The notes beneath the pieces were generated by a model. It worked only from the letters and a program-made list of their open reading frames with translations, was not told the origin of the DNA and ran no database searches. The translations under genes were made by a program, and so were the position numbers. From assembly GCA_015657535.1 (NCBI GenBank), contig JADHZB010000397.1, forward strand, positions 1 through 56,472: a stretch of 56,472 nt of DNA, read 5' to 3'. Source of the stretch: Nephromyces sp. MM_2019. Lineage: Eukaryota; Apicomplexa; Aconoidasida; Nephromycida. Numbering within the stretch: the first letter of the stretch is position 1; each line of letters begins with the position of its first letter. Of the stretch, positions 23,533-35,200 are shown one piece after another.

Positions 23533-26500
23533 GCCTGATGTGTAATATGTGTGTTGTTTTCTTCACTTTACTAATATTTTGAACCCGCATAATGGGCTCT
23601 ACGTAAACCATTAAACTGTGCGTTTATACCATGCATATTTCACCGTATTCATACGGGATACAAATATGCGACGGGCTTTGAAATTACATGTTGATTTTAC
23701 CCCGAGCTTGGTTGCATATTTACTGATAAGTTGGTTCCCCCCTCCTTCTACCCTCTCTGCCCATGAATACTGTGCAGGGCTAACGAGGATTCGAGCTTAG
23801 CTCAGAGTTTTAACCCCTCCCTGAAACTTTTTCGTTTAGGGAATGCCTGTACATAACAGGGAGTCCTTGTTATATTTTCCCTATTTTGGGAACGTTTGCT
23901 TGTTGCCAATTTATGTGGGTATAACGAATAAAACAATCTGTTATTGAAGGTGGTATGCATATGACTAGCGTGGACTGCGATTGCATGGGGCTAACAAAGT
24001 AATCGGGTGAGTGGGTAGCACTTCAAGGTGAATACAGATCTTTTTGGCTTTTCGCTGTAAAATTTCAGTTTTTGCCATGGAGAGTACGCGCACGTGTTCG
24101 ATAATCTTTTTGGGATACTTGCACTGTTTGCCCACTAAATTGCAGATGATAGTGTCTATTAGTATATTTCATGACCTTCACTATCTTTGGAAAATTGCAA
24201 TACAAAGTCATGCACGTGACAGGCATGTAAAGTTAACATCTAGAAAACTGGAGCTTAGATTGGTTTTTGGTACCATAACACCATGGTTGCGGCTTGATGC
24301 TTATTTGTTGTCCGGTTGAAAGACCATATCTCGGTGGAATAACCTGCTTTGTAGTAATCCTTTCCCGTGGATAAGGGTGATAATATTTTGGCTGGTTCTA
24401 TTGTCGTCGTTTCCGTCTTTAAATTCTCAGTTATAAAATGCAGAAGCCTTGGTAGATTCTGTGAATATGAATAACTGAATTTTGGTGCCTATAAGCTTTT
24501 CAGCGCTATAAAATTTGTAGGCCTAAAATAGTCAGCGTGCTAATATTCCTGTTGTGGATCCGTCTGAAGTTCCGTTTCTTAGCCTCTTCTCATTTGTATT
24601 GGGAAAGTAAAGCTCGTTTTTCATAACCTTGATGGCTGGAATGATACTTCGTTGAATCAATTGTATTGTGATAGACTAGGGATAATGCGTCCTGTGTTTT
24701 GTGCATTCGTTTCATTGGGAATTCGTATATCTGGGTAGCTGCTTGTGCTGATTTAAGCGATTTTGTTGATGTGAAAAGCGTCCAAGAATTTTTGCTGTAG
24801 TGTGTGTGTATAAATCATGCCAGCATGACAATTTTTGCGTATTCTTCACCCCGCAGTTGCAAGCATAACAAAAACACATAGGGAGCCAGATTATTCATTG
24901 AACATAAAGGAATGCTTGATATTTTTGTATTTTCTAGAGTGTGTAGTATCACCGCGTCATTTCGACACCGGCATTATGTCATACTGCTAACGGTGTCTTA
25001 TAGGAAATTGCTTTCTTTGTATTTTTATGTTTTTAGAGGTGAAAAGGATGTTGGTATTGCTTTTTCATTTTGGTACAGTTAAATCCCTTTTTAGCATAGG
25101 AATATACCTTTTGGTTCTTGAACTAGGCTGGGAACATGAGGACCTCTATGCTGTCTTCATTTATATTAAAATGGACTTTCATAGTCGGAAGACTGGAAAT
25201 ACGTACGGGGATTTATCTGCTTCAGGGCTTATAAGCGGGAAGCGCAGCAAAGATTAACTTTGTTTTGCTATTGTTTTTCGCAAAGAGGTTGCCCAATAAA
25301 ACTCCACAGATAATTAAATTGTCAGAAGGGTAACGAAATAGCTTTAATAGTACAAATTCACCTCAGTAGCAGCTTTGATCAGCCGAAATCATTAAATAGT
25401 AGGAACGTTCCGCAGAGGCTACCACCCTCCCGGAATCATGCTCATTCCAAGAATCTGCATAAGCTGAAAAGCGCTGGTTTATCTTCTACAACAAATAATA
25501 AAAACGTGGGCCGCTGCTGATTTATAATTGGCGTTCAATGTGGTGTAATAAAATAAGCACCATTCTTTCGGATCCCTGGAAGACGCCGTTTCAAAATACG
25601 CAGTTAGCCGAATGTCGAGTAATAACGAGTATTTAACTAGGAGCATATTTGGGCGACCTGTACGTCATAAAATTTTTGTTCTATAACCCTTTCTCACTAT
25701 CACGCAAGGTATCACAGCTGCTTCGCTGTTTGCAGAGTGAATCGGAAAGAGCGATGGCACAAAAAGGAGGGTGGAGTCTATTGTACCATTACTATGGCTT
25801 TGGTTATGATAGTGTAGCTTTTCTGGTAGCCTTGCATTGCTATCTAATATGTTGTGGCCGTAGCCAATTGGATTGGCTATGCTGACGCACCGATAGGCTC
25901 ATACAAAGGCACTTTTCTCGAGTATTGTGGAAAGGACTTCCTTATGCAGCCTCAGGAAGTCGGCACACGTTGCATAAATTCACGTATGCGCAGGTCAAGC
26001 TTCACGCAGTAGACTCCAATACAATGTCATAGAAACGCTGTTGCCGTATACAAAGATATGATGGTAAAACTCGATGTTCATCTCAGCAATTAAAGCTGAA
26101 ATTTCACGGTCCATGCTAAGGTGCATACATAAATTCGAGTTTTGTGCGCTTTTTCATCTCTCCGCCTTTGCGTAAGCAAAAGAAGTTCGCAACGACTCAC
26201 CGTGCCTCTGTAGGTTTTACTACAAAGTTACTTGGTGCAGAGCCTTCTGCAATATTTTCTGAGATATTTTGAAGGTTTCCTAGCATGAAAGTTGTTGATC
26301 AGAGGAGGGAAAATATACCATACAACAGCACAATAGAATGATGGATCTAACAAAGGTCTGCAGATCTAACACCTGTAACTGTTATGAAAGAAAGAAGCAC
26401 GACTTACTGAATTTGTCATTCGTAATAGCCAACAATCGTAGATCTGCAAGCACACAGAATAGCGATCCTCCCGGAGAAATATTTTTATTGAATCGCCACA

Positions 26501-26976
26501 TGAGGTGATACCTATTTAGCTTAGATACCATGAAAATATTCATCCTTTACTGATGCAAGAGACCTTAATATATCACTGTGGAGAGCCCGGAAGTAATAAA
26601 AGCTGTTTTAAGCCATTTTTCCTTTTTTGAAAGGCGTTCAAAAAAGAAAAGCAGTTTTCTGAGGTTATTTTTTAGGTATCTTCCAGGCGTTGAATTGGTA
26701 AAAAAAGAATTATATTATTTATAATATATAATTTATTAATGCTCTTCTTGTGTAGCTTTTTCAGTAGTCTTATCCTTTATCCCTGCCTCATGCAAACCTG
26801 TTCAGTGGGCTTGATCCTTCATAGTTCGGCAAGGACAAGATGCTGGTACATTGATATGGTTATTCAATAAAATAGGCTGAGACCACAACTTCTTCTAGAT
26901 GAGATGAAGCATTAAAAGCTTGTTTATCTTTACTACTGCGCACAAACACTTCATAAAGGTACTCGATTTATTCAAA

Positions 26977-27122
26977 CTTCAAACCTTTCTCCGAAGCTGG
27001 GTTACTCCTTTAAAATTACTCCATCTGGGGTTAAGCAGCTGTTTTAAAGCTTCAAACCTCCCTTTGCATCCTCCTAAATCCTTTAAAATTACTCCATTAA
27101 TTTGGGTAACTGCTCCTCAGCA
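26977..27122. repeat. Degenerate 73-bp tandem duplication
   Basis: Two diverged copies (26977-27049 and 27050-27122) each begin CTTCAAACCT and share an exact CCTTTAAAATTACTCCAT, spaced 73 bases apart. A 119-codon plus-strand frame runs across both copies but has no other sign of being coding. Confidence 0.6.
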
Positions 27123-27547
27123 GATCCCTTGGCTCGGTTTCACCGTTACCTTTGGAGTCTTTAACGCCTTAATTTCGCCTGCACTGCGATGTTTAACTGT
27201 CATTTCTACAAACCGTGTGACATTAGCTCGCAGGTCAATAGCTCCTCCTGACTTGCTAAGTAACCGCAGAAATACTTGATCCACCGGCAATTACCGTAGC
27301 CTAATGATATACGGGCAATTATACCATAACCTGACGATATGTGCTACATTCCTTTGAAAATTTGTATGTGCTCGCTTTATACTTTACCTTTGATGGAAAT
27401 CACCCTTTTTTCTGCAATGCAAGGTAGTTGCTAGGCATTTCCAATCAAGTAAACTTCTTTGCCAAGTATGCCATTTAGCGTACCCAGGGACGCAAGCCAT
27501 GCATAGCAAGAAAGAATCTTTACCCCTTAAGTATATCTAAACTCTCT

Positions 27548-27690
27548 CTCCCCGCATATATACATCTCCCCGATTCTAATATATATCGCTGCTTTCCAGA
27601 TATATATCGCTGTTTCCTATATATACTTTCACCTGCTCCCAACATATACTTTCACCTGCTCCCCATATATATATTTATCGCTCGCATCCT
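27548..27690. repeat. AT/pyrimidine-rich degenerate tandem array
   Basis: Units of roughly 20 bases alternate TATATATCGCTG(C)TTTCC and ATATACTTTCACCTGCTCCC, flanked by CTCTCTCTCCCC. There are about six to seven imperfect copies. Confidence 0.65.
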
Positions 27691-28035
27691 ATGAAATTAC
27701 CTACACCCTAGAACCTAGTTATAGCGATGCTACCTCAACAAATCTTTCTAATCATTATGTTGAATTGATGTAGAAAGTCGCCTTTTTTATGCTATGCAAA
27801 GTATTCCAAGCATTGCGGAGGGCACATGGACGACCTGTAACTTGCACTATCCTCAACGCCTAGCAATTTCAAAGAAGTCTCCACTGGAAAGTTCAGAGTG
27901 AAGTTTCTTAGTGGCTAGCATCTGATTTCCTTCCATATCTTCCCAATGTCCCAATGAGAAAACGTTTTGCATTAGCAGATTCAAATAGAATTAATAAGGA
28001 AGATTGTTTCCTTAAAACATAAAAAAATGCTTTTA

Positions 28036-28130
28036 TGAAGTAATATATACACTTTGTGTGGTATTATACACTCTTTGTGTATCCTTATATACTCTTTGTG
28101 TATCATTATATGATTCTTTGATTCCTATAA
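28036..28130. repeat. Degenerate ~22-bp tandem array
   Basis: Four imperfect copies share TATACACTCTTTGTGTAT; the last copy decays to ATGATTCTTTGATTCC. Each copy contains a short ATACACnnnnGTGTAT-like inverted repeat. Confidence 0.65.
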
Positions 28131-28423
28131 TACCGTCCAGCGGATATATACACTTCATAGCGTTTGAAAGCCCGTGTGGCATGTTACTCTTGTTGAAGAT
28201 GAGGGTTTTCCCGTGGCTACTAAAGCCTGGTGGTTATCCATGGGCAAATTTTTTTGACTCTTTTGCCGCAGGAGAGCCCTTTTCTATATACAGTGTCCTC
28301 TAGTGGAAATGGCTTCTACACATCATGCTTATACACCAAAGGTGATTATAGATGCGAAAAGGATATGACGAAGATGGTTGTAGGATAAAGATAAAAAGCA
28401 AAAGATAAAGGTATAACAAAAAA

Positions 28424-28792
28424 TTAAAAAGATTTGGAAAATTCTAGACGGACCCATCTCTCTTTGTAGTTCCCAAATGAAGCTGCCTCAAGGGGACCCT
28501 TCTTCTCTGTCATGAAAGGTGCTGGACCAAGGAGAGTAATTTTTTAGCAATTTTCTTGTGAATGCGTGGTATCTCCTTGTTGAACGTAGTCTCCTTTGTA
28601 GTATTTACGGTGCTTGAGAGCACCTAGTTTAATCTCGTACGCGCTTTTTTGCTTCTGCCATTTTAGTTCTCCTTTTATGTTGCTTATCGAAAGGATGGTA
28701 TCTCGAGGCAAAGCTTCTCCCATTGCCCGGGGTATGCTAAAACAATCTCTTCTTTCAGATATGGATACCCTTGAGAGTAGCTCGTTTTGCAT
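28424..28792 (-). CDS. Small basic protein, two exons, unknown function
   Basis: Exons 28792-28609 and 28521-28424 (TAA), with a phase-1 intron of 87 bases (cacC|gtaaat ... ccttggtccag|CA), encode 93 residues. The start is the ATG at 28792, which lies in a frame open a little further upstream. The sequence is hydrophilic with no membrane segment. Recognisable stretches are LPRDTILSISNIKGELKW in exon 1 and FGNYKERWVRLEF near the C-terminus. An alternative donor (ctaG|gtgctc) has the same phase and would shorten the protein by six residues. I do not recognise the family; a small mitochondrial complex subunit is one possibility but only a guess. The gene is divergent from the NUMOD3-like gene. 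Confidence 0.42.
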
Positions 28793-29207
28793 CAAAGTTT
28801 GAGTTTTATTTAACGAAGTCTGTGCAGACAAATTATTAAAAAATGATGAGAGAATCCGCTAACTCACTCAGCTTAACTGATTGCTGATTCTGCTTTCTCA
28901 TGCTTTTTTTAAGCGCTTGGAATCGTTGCATCCGTATGGAATACCCCCTCAAGATAAATAGAGCTTGTGTGCATAGACCTCAATTGGCGGATTTGTCATC
29001 TTCTTGAGGTTTGAATGTGTGCGTGTTGAGGTGTGAGTTTGTGCCCCTTGAAGTAAATACTTACTTCTTGGACTAAATCGCTGCTTCTTGGAGTAAAACA
29101 ATCATTTTTGAAGCCAAATTATTACCCTTGAAGCAAAATTTACCTGTCCCAGGAAAGCTTTGCCCTTAAAAGCAGCATCAATCACTATAGGTAAATTCCC
29201 TCCCCGT
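28793..29207. promoter_or_regulatory. Probable bidirectional promoter region
   Basis: These 415 bases separate two divergent start codons (28792 minus, 29208 plus). They contain the 20-bp array at 29044-29147 and a TGTGTGCGTG patch near 29020. No TATA-type element is convincing, as expected for apicomplexan promoters. The role is inferred from gene orientation. Confidence 0.4.
29044..29147. repeat. Five-copy 20-bp tandem repeat between divergent starts
   Basis: Five head-to-tail copies of 20-21 bases follow the consensus CTTGAAGTAAAnnnTTACTT (variants CTTGGACTAAA, CTTGGAGTAAA, TTTGAAGCCAAA, CTTGAAGCAAA). The last copy ends about 60 bases before the NUMOD3-like start codon. Confidence 0.75.
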
Positions 29208-32200
29208 ATGGACATTCTGATATCCTGTGGATCCTCTACGCTGCGTCACCTCGTGGCCCTTTTCCTCTTGATCGTTTTCCTCGTTGCGTTGGCAGCCGAG
29301 TCTTCCTTGACATTTTCTTCATTTCCTGTGAGTGGAGGAGCTTTTTTATGTGCTAGAAGTGAAGCTATATTCACCTGCTCGATAGCAATCAGGAGGGGTT
29401 GCCTGTTGAAGAAACCTTGGTTACAAGCAGGCGATTGCGACTCTATCGCCTGGGGGCTGATTCTAACACAGAGTAAGCTTAGTGTTTTTGCTGTTTTGTT
29501 TGCGTTTTCTTGCTTCTCGAGGTGCTTAAATGCCTATCTTCATCTCAAAGCAGAAAAACTTTGTAAATTTCAAAGTGCAATCGTTTTCCCTCATCCTTCA
29601 CTCCCTTTAAATTGCCTACCTTCGACTTGAATATATACCATCTTTCTGCAGAAAGGGTAAATGAAGCTGACATGACTGTCAAGAGGATTAGCAATCATAA
29701 GTTGAGCTTTCTTTGGGCCACTGCATATTCACTTCCAATTCAAGCATCGCTCAGCTGCGTCTCTCCGGAGAAAAAGGTCCGAACGTCATGGAATAAAGGA
29801 AGAAAATGGAGTAATGAAGAAAGAATGCTTATATCACAGAGGTATACGATGCTTGGAATGAAGATTCAAAGACTGAACGTGTATTTGCGCGTGTTTTAGT
29901 GTGCAAAGTAGATTTGCAATATCTTCTTTTATATCATATTAATATGTGGTTTGATAAAAACAGCGTCTTGGTAATCCTTTCAAAATTTTTCTAAGCTTTA
30001 GGTTTTGTTATTTGCTTGCATTTATAGCTTTGCTTTTTAAGGGATATATATCATTCCTACAACAGCCAGTTTCTCTCTTTTTCTTCTTTTGATGATTAGT
30101 CTTTGCTAAGAGTAAGAAATACCAAAGAAAAACAGCAGGGAAGGAACTTTAATGATATACAGGAAGCGAGCCACACACACGAACATTTTGATAAGCTTAA
30201 GGTCTTTGTGTGTCTGTAGGAGTTAAGTACTATAGTATGTGTCTAATGAAAAATCTCGTTTATGTGCCCCTCAATATTTTCACCTCTTCACGCACGCCTC
30301 AATGTCTCTCAATCAGCTTTCCATGATAATTAGCGGCTTTAAAGTGTTGTTCTCTCTCTTTCTTCAGAACTCGCGAGGCGATGGCTAAATTGAGGCAGTT
30401 GAAGCTACAAGAATTGGGCATAACTATGGAGGAGCTGAGAGAGATGAGAAGGCAGAAAAAACGCCATACTAGAGATTCTGTTCAAATAAACTCGTTAGAG
30501 GGAAATTCTTGTTTGGAAATTTCTAGCCCTACGTCTACGCAAGACAAGTTTCGCAGCAAGGCTAGTTTTGCACTAATGCTTCGATGTGCTTTGTGTTTGT
30601 GTGCGTGCGTATGTGTGTGTTTGTGCGTATGTGTGTGTATGTGTCTGCGTGTGTGTCTGTGTGTGTGCATGTGCGTACTTCTTCATATGAGGTGTGCATA
30701 TGCTCATGTAAGTGCCGAAGGTAGACCTGTTGGTATCGGTGTGAGATATCTCTCAGTAAAAATCTGCGTATATGTGAGGGCGCCAATATCTTTGACCCCT
30801 GAAAGAGCTTTACTTAGTAGCTAAAATGTTGTAATTACCTGGGAGTAGCACGTGTTTTACCCATATGTTTGTATCTGCGCATACTTCTCACGCTACTGAC
30901 GGCTGTAGTTGATGAAAAAGATCAATATCAAGCAAAAGTCCTTGCGTGTGCACGCACTTCCCTCCTCATACTCTAGGTAGCCTCTATCATCTTCAGGCTC
31001 GAGTGGTCTCAGCAGAAAGCCGGCGTAAGATGTCAGAAAAAGCAAAGGAAAGATGGAAAAATCCTGTGGTGGGTAGATGTGTGTAGATTCCAGATTTTTT
31101 GGATAGTATGCGTGTGTGTGTGTGTGTGTGCGTTGCTTGATTCTATGCATTTTGCTGCACTGAAGAGGAAAAATTTATACGAAAGCTTTTAAAGAACATG
31201 GTATTGCATTTTACCTTGTATATAGCTACTTGAGGGATTTGATTAATCTGCCAGTTGTTTCAGCATGTGTGCGATTCCTCTTTGGGTTTATGCTTGTGTG
31301 TTTCACCCAGTTGGGAATGTGTGTCTGGCACCTGCTTTTTATACCGTGAGGGTGCCATTTGAGACTTTGTGTGACACGTATTTTTCACTGTGTGCGGCGC
31401 GTATTTTCTGCTGTATGTGTGATCCATTTGTTACTGAGGGTGCTGCATGATACTGTGTAGGTGTGGCACGGCTTTGAGACTGTGTGTGGTCCCTATTTGT
31501 CACTGTGTGCGGCAGTACTTTGAGGTTCTATTTTAATATAACAACTCTTTGAAAGCACATAATTCTAGTCTTTTTTTCTCAAAGGATTTTGCATCTCAAG
31601 TGCGCCCACTACGAAATAGGCGTGTGTGTTAGCTGCCATGTTTCTGCTATTAATATGCTATGAACTACTTGGAAGAAGAGCAGTCAACTCATCAGTTCAC
31701 ATCTTTCTAGACTGCTGACACACACAGAGGAGTATCCACACAAATGCACGAGTGAGTAGATCAGAGCATGTGCCAGCATTATGAGTTGAGTACACTTACA
31801 CACACTATCAGTAATTTGCCTACCACTTTTTTGTATTTACTCTCCTTCAGGAACGGCAAAAGCTTACCAGACGGCCAAATGTAAGCATTGCATAGTTGCA
31901 TTTTATGTGTGTTAATACTCGCAAACACTGGTATTCGGCAGTCTTCAATGAATGAGGTGGTAGGCTTGTTATTATGTAGAATTTCCGGCTGGTCCACCTC
32001 TACGATAACTTTTTTTTGACTGGTTTGAAGAGATGTTGTGTATGCTTAAGAAGCTTAAAGTTATTGCTTAAAGGCTATAAGCAGTGTATGTACATAAATT
32101 TTCTCGTTCATTCTACTATTTTAGTTTCATCGTCACTCCGAAGCTACCAGACTGTTGATCTCCCTGAAGATTAAGGAGCGATGGAGGGATCCTCTGTATG

Positions 32201-35200
32201 CTGAGAAGGTGAAGGCAGCAATTTCCGAGGTAAACTTTTTGATGTATGTGTGTGTGTTTGTATATATGTAGGTATATGTGTGTGTGCGCATATATATGTG
32301 GGTATGCTTGTGTATGTACTTACATGTGTGAGTATGCGTGTGTGTGCGTATATATATGTGGGTATGCTTGTGTATGTACTTACATGTGTGAGTATGCGTG
32401 TGTGTGCGTATATATATGTGGGTATGCTTGTGTATGTACTTACATGTGTGAGTATGCGTGTGTGTGCGTATATATATGTGGGTATGCTTGTGTTCATCTT
32501 TCAGTTTATTTTGAAGCTTTCCAGAGTATTTTCGAAAAATTGCGGATTCCCTGATCTAAACAGTTTGAATGTGTGTGTGAGCCTTGTAATTTTTTGTGAA
32601 ATTTGGAGTGTTTTCGGTTAGAAACCTTGAGAAAAACTCCAAGTATGTAGAAGCTCCATACTCGACTTTTTCAGAGAGATGTTAAGCCTATACTTTGGCG
32701 TTTTCTCTAGTTTTTCTCGCACTACGCTCTTCCAGACTTTGCTATAGAGGCTCTTAGCTTATGAAATTGCTTTCCTGAGGTTACTCTATTGAATCTTTAT
32801 TAATTACCATCTTTTTCCTCTTCTTATTTATACTCTCCTCTAGATTATCTTAAACTCTCCTGTTTTGACTCTTTCAGCCTTCTTTGGCGGAGCAGCGGAA
32901 GAAGAGGATATCAGAAACTCTTAGAATGAAGGTTTTTGCTTTATTTTTTAGCCTTGCATTGTGCTCAGCGTCTGTGTGTGTGGGTGTATGGATGTGTTTT
33001 TTTACTTTTAAATTTGCGTGCATGACTGCTAATACGCTGTTATCCACTTATAACCTAAAACCAATATTTACACGTTAAGCTTACGCATGCTGCAATTACG
33101 ATGTGAGTATGCCGATATGGGGGGTATTTGTGTGTCCAATTGGAGTACGCCACACACATACTACCCCCCGTGTACACATACATAGGCAATACCCGATGTG
33201 GTTTCCACAGTCTTTTCATTCTTTTGAAAGTATTGGCGTACTAGTAGTACATCCGCTGATGCGTCTACCCATTAGCGGCAACTTCTCTTCCTCAGTAAAC
33301 TTTTGCAGTCTGGTGTATGTACGCTGCAAATGTATCATATTAAAGCGAATCTGGGAATTTTAATGTATTGCTATGTAGATGCACTTCAATATATATACAT
33401 CAAGAAAGCCACTAAAATGTGTGTAAAGTGGGGAATTCTATCAATTTATACTATTTAATTTTGTAGAAGATGCTTCTAAAGGAGAATTTTTTAATATTTA
33501 AATTGCAGAATCTGGTGTACGTACACTCCACGGTAAAATGTTTATTTTCATTTTAATTTCGCCTTCGCGGCACACTTCTTACCCGCTTTTTTCTGCTTTT
33601 ATCCAAACTCGCTCATTATAAAACTATAGATTAGATATCTTCACATTGTGAGTTTCTATAAGCCGACGCTTCATACTGTGTTGCTCATGCACACCGTATT
33701 TATGCTAGAGTTGTTGAAGATGCTTCTCCAGCCAATGCCATAAATTTGTGCGTTTAGAAAAACCTAGGCTACTTAAATCCGTATGCTATTGCAGGGTACA
33801 TACACTAGGAAAGATTTACCTGCTCTTGCCTGCCAATGTGCATCTGTTGTTAGTTTTTCAACAAATACTTATTTCAAGCCGTAATAGATGCTTCTGCTTT
33901 TGTTCTTCGTAGGATAAAGGAATAACTTTGCATTGGCACTGATAAGATGTGGGGGTTGATTGCAAGACGCTATAATGTGCTTTATGTGCAGCTTACGGTG
34001 CTTTCAGAGTGATTTATATATATATTGTGGTGTGTGTGCAGAGAATTTTTTGGAGGTTTTTGCTTTAAAATTGCTGGATTTGAATCTTTTTCTCGCTAGC
34101 TATCGTGCACTTAAGCGTACATACATTTTCTGATCTGTTTGCGATATTTTTCCCGTGTGTTTGAACTTTTTTTCACATGTGTGTCTCGCGTTTTTTACCC
34201 ATTGTGTGTGTTGACCATTTTAAGATATGTACGTCTCATTCACGCCCGCATTTTATATAGAAGTCATATCCTTGTGCGCTATTTTGCTGCAGTGGGAAGA
34301 CCCTCGTTTCCGTCTAGAGATGATGGCTTACCGGGTCCCTTACACGGAAGAGAGAAGAAGAAAGCTCTCTCAGATTATACGGTATTTCTTTTACTGTATG
34401 TGTGCCATGGCTTGAAGATTTATGTCATCCCAGAAATGTACTCAATTTTCGGAGATTGAAAGGAAGCATCTGTGTGTGCAAAAGGGGTTAAATTCTCTTA
34501 AGTATGCAGCATGCTAGGATGAGAGGCTGAATGCTTCACTTTCACACACAGCCTTGGTTTGTTTGAACGTGTTTGCATATAGAGTATAGGAAGGCTATTA
34601 CGCATGCTTTATATTGCAGTTTCGCCGAAATCACTGGGGTGAAGATGAGTGATGTTTCTACTCATTTGAAGATATGCTTTTGAAGTTATTCCCGTATATG
34701 TTAATTTCTTTCTTCGATTCACTTGTTTTGTATAGAGATATGTGGAGGAAAGATGAGGCTTATCGTTCTAAAACATTGTCTGCCATTGAGGTGAATTTCA
34801 AGAACATGAGGAAGAAGGCAGGGCTTCATCCTGATATGCGATACAATGCGAAGCTTGCACACTTTAGAGAGGTAAGAATACCATCTTTCAGTTTCATTTT
34901 GATGTGCTTATCTATTGCTTATGGCTGTGTGTGCAGCTGATTTACCAGGCTGCAAATTCAAAAGCTTTTTAAGTTCCGCTTTTTGTTTCTCCAGCTAGGG
35001 CTAATGCCACCAAAGATACGAGAATTTAGTGAGAGGCATCTTCAAAACCTTCGGGATTCAGGAGCAAAGGTATTATTGCTTGTATTAAAGAGGGTGTGTT
35101 TTATTTGCAAAGTCTTTGAGTTTGTGTGTAGGGATGCTTTCTTTACTTATGCTTTGTCTTGCCTTGAAAATCTAATCTGTGTGGGTACTTTCTTTCCCTT

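Larger units (their letters stand above)
23533..28423. other. Intergenic, repeat-bearing, no supported gene
   Basis: After the H2A.Z 3' UTR (to about 23.95 kb) I see only short frames. The best are a plus frame at 25027-25257 preceded by tttttatgttttag and one at 25649-25885; neither could be joined to other exons. The right half carries the degenerate arrays listed separately at 26977-27122, 27548-27690 and 28036-28130. Confidence 0.45.

Noticed and set aside
27548..27690. Possible CRISPR-like array
   Set aside because: Units are degenerate and abut without unique spacers; the genome is eukaryotic.
32171..32621. Cys/Val/Tyr-rich plus frames and an Ile/Tyr/Thr minus frame
   Set aside because: All three are readings of the 60-bp minisatellite; the unit length is divisible by three, so every frame stays open.
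34617..34640. Extra NUMOD3-gene exon after atattgcag at 34620
   Set aside because: It breaks the phase of the following exon, whereas joining 34381 directly to 34736 is in phase and completes a repeat.
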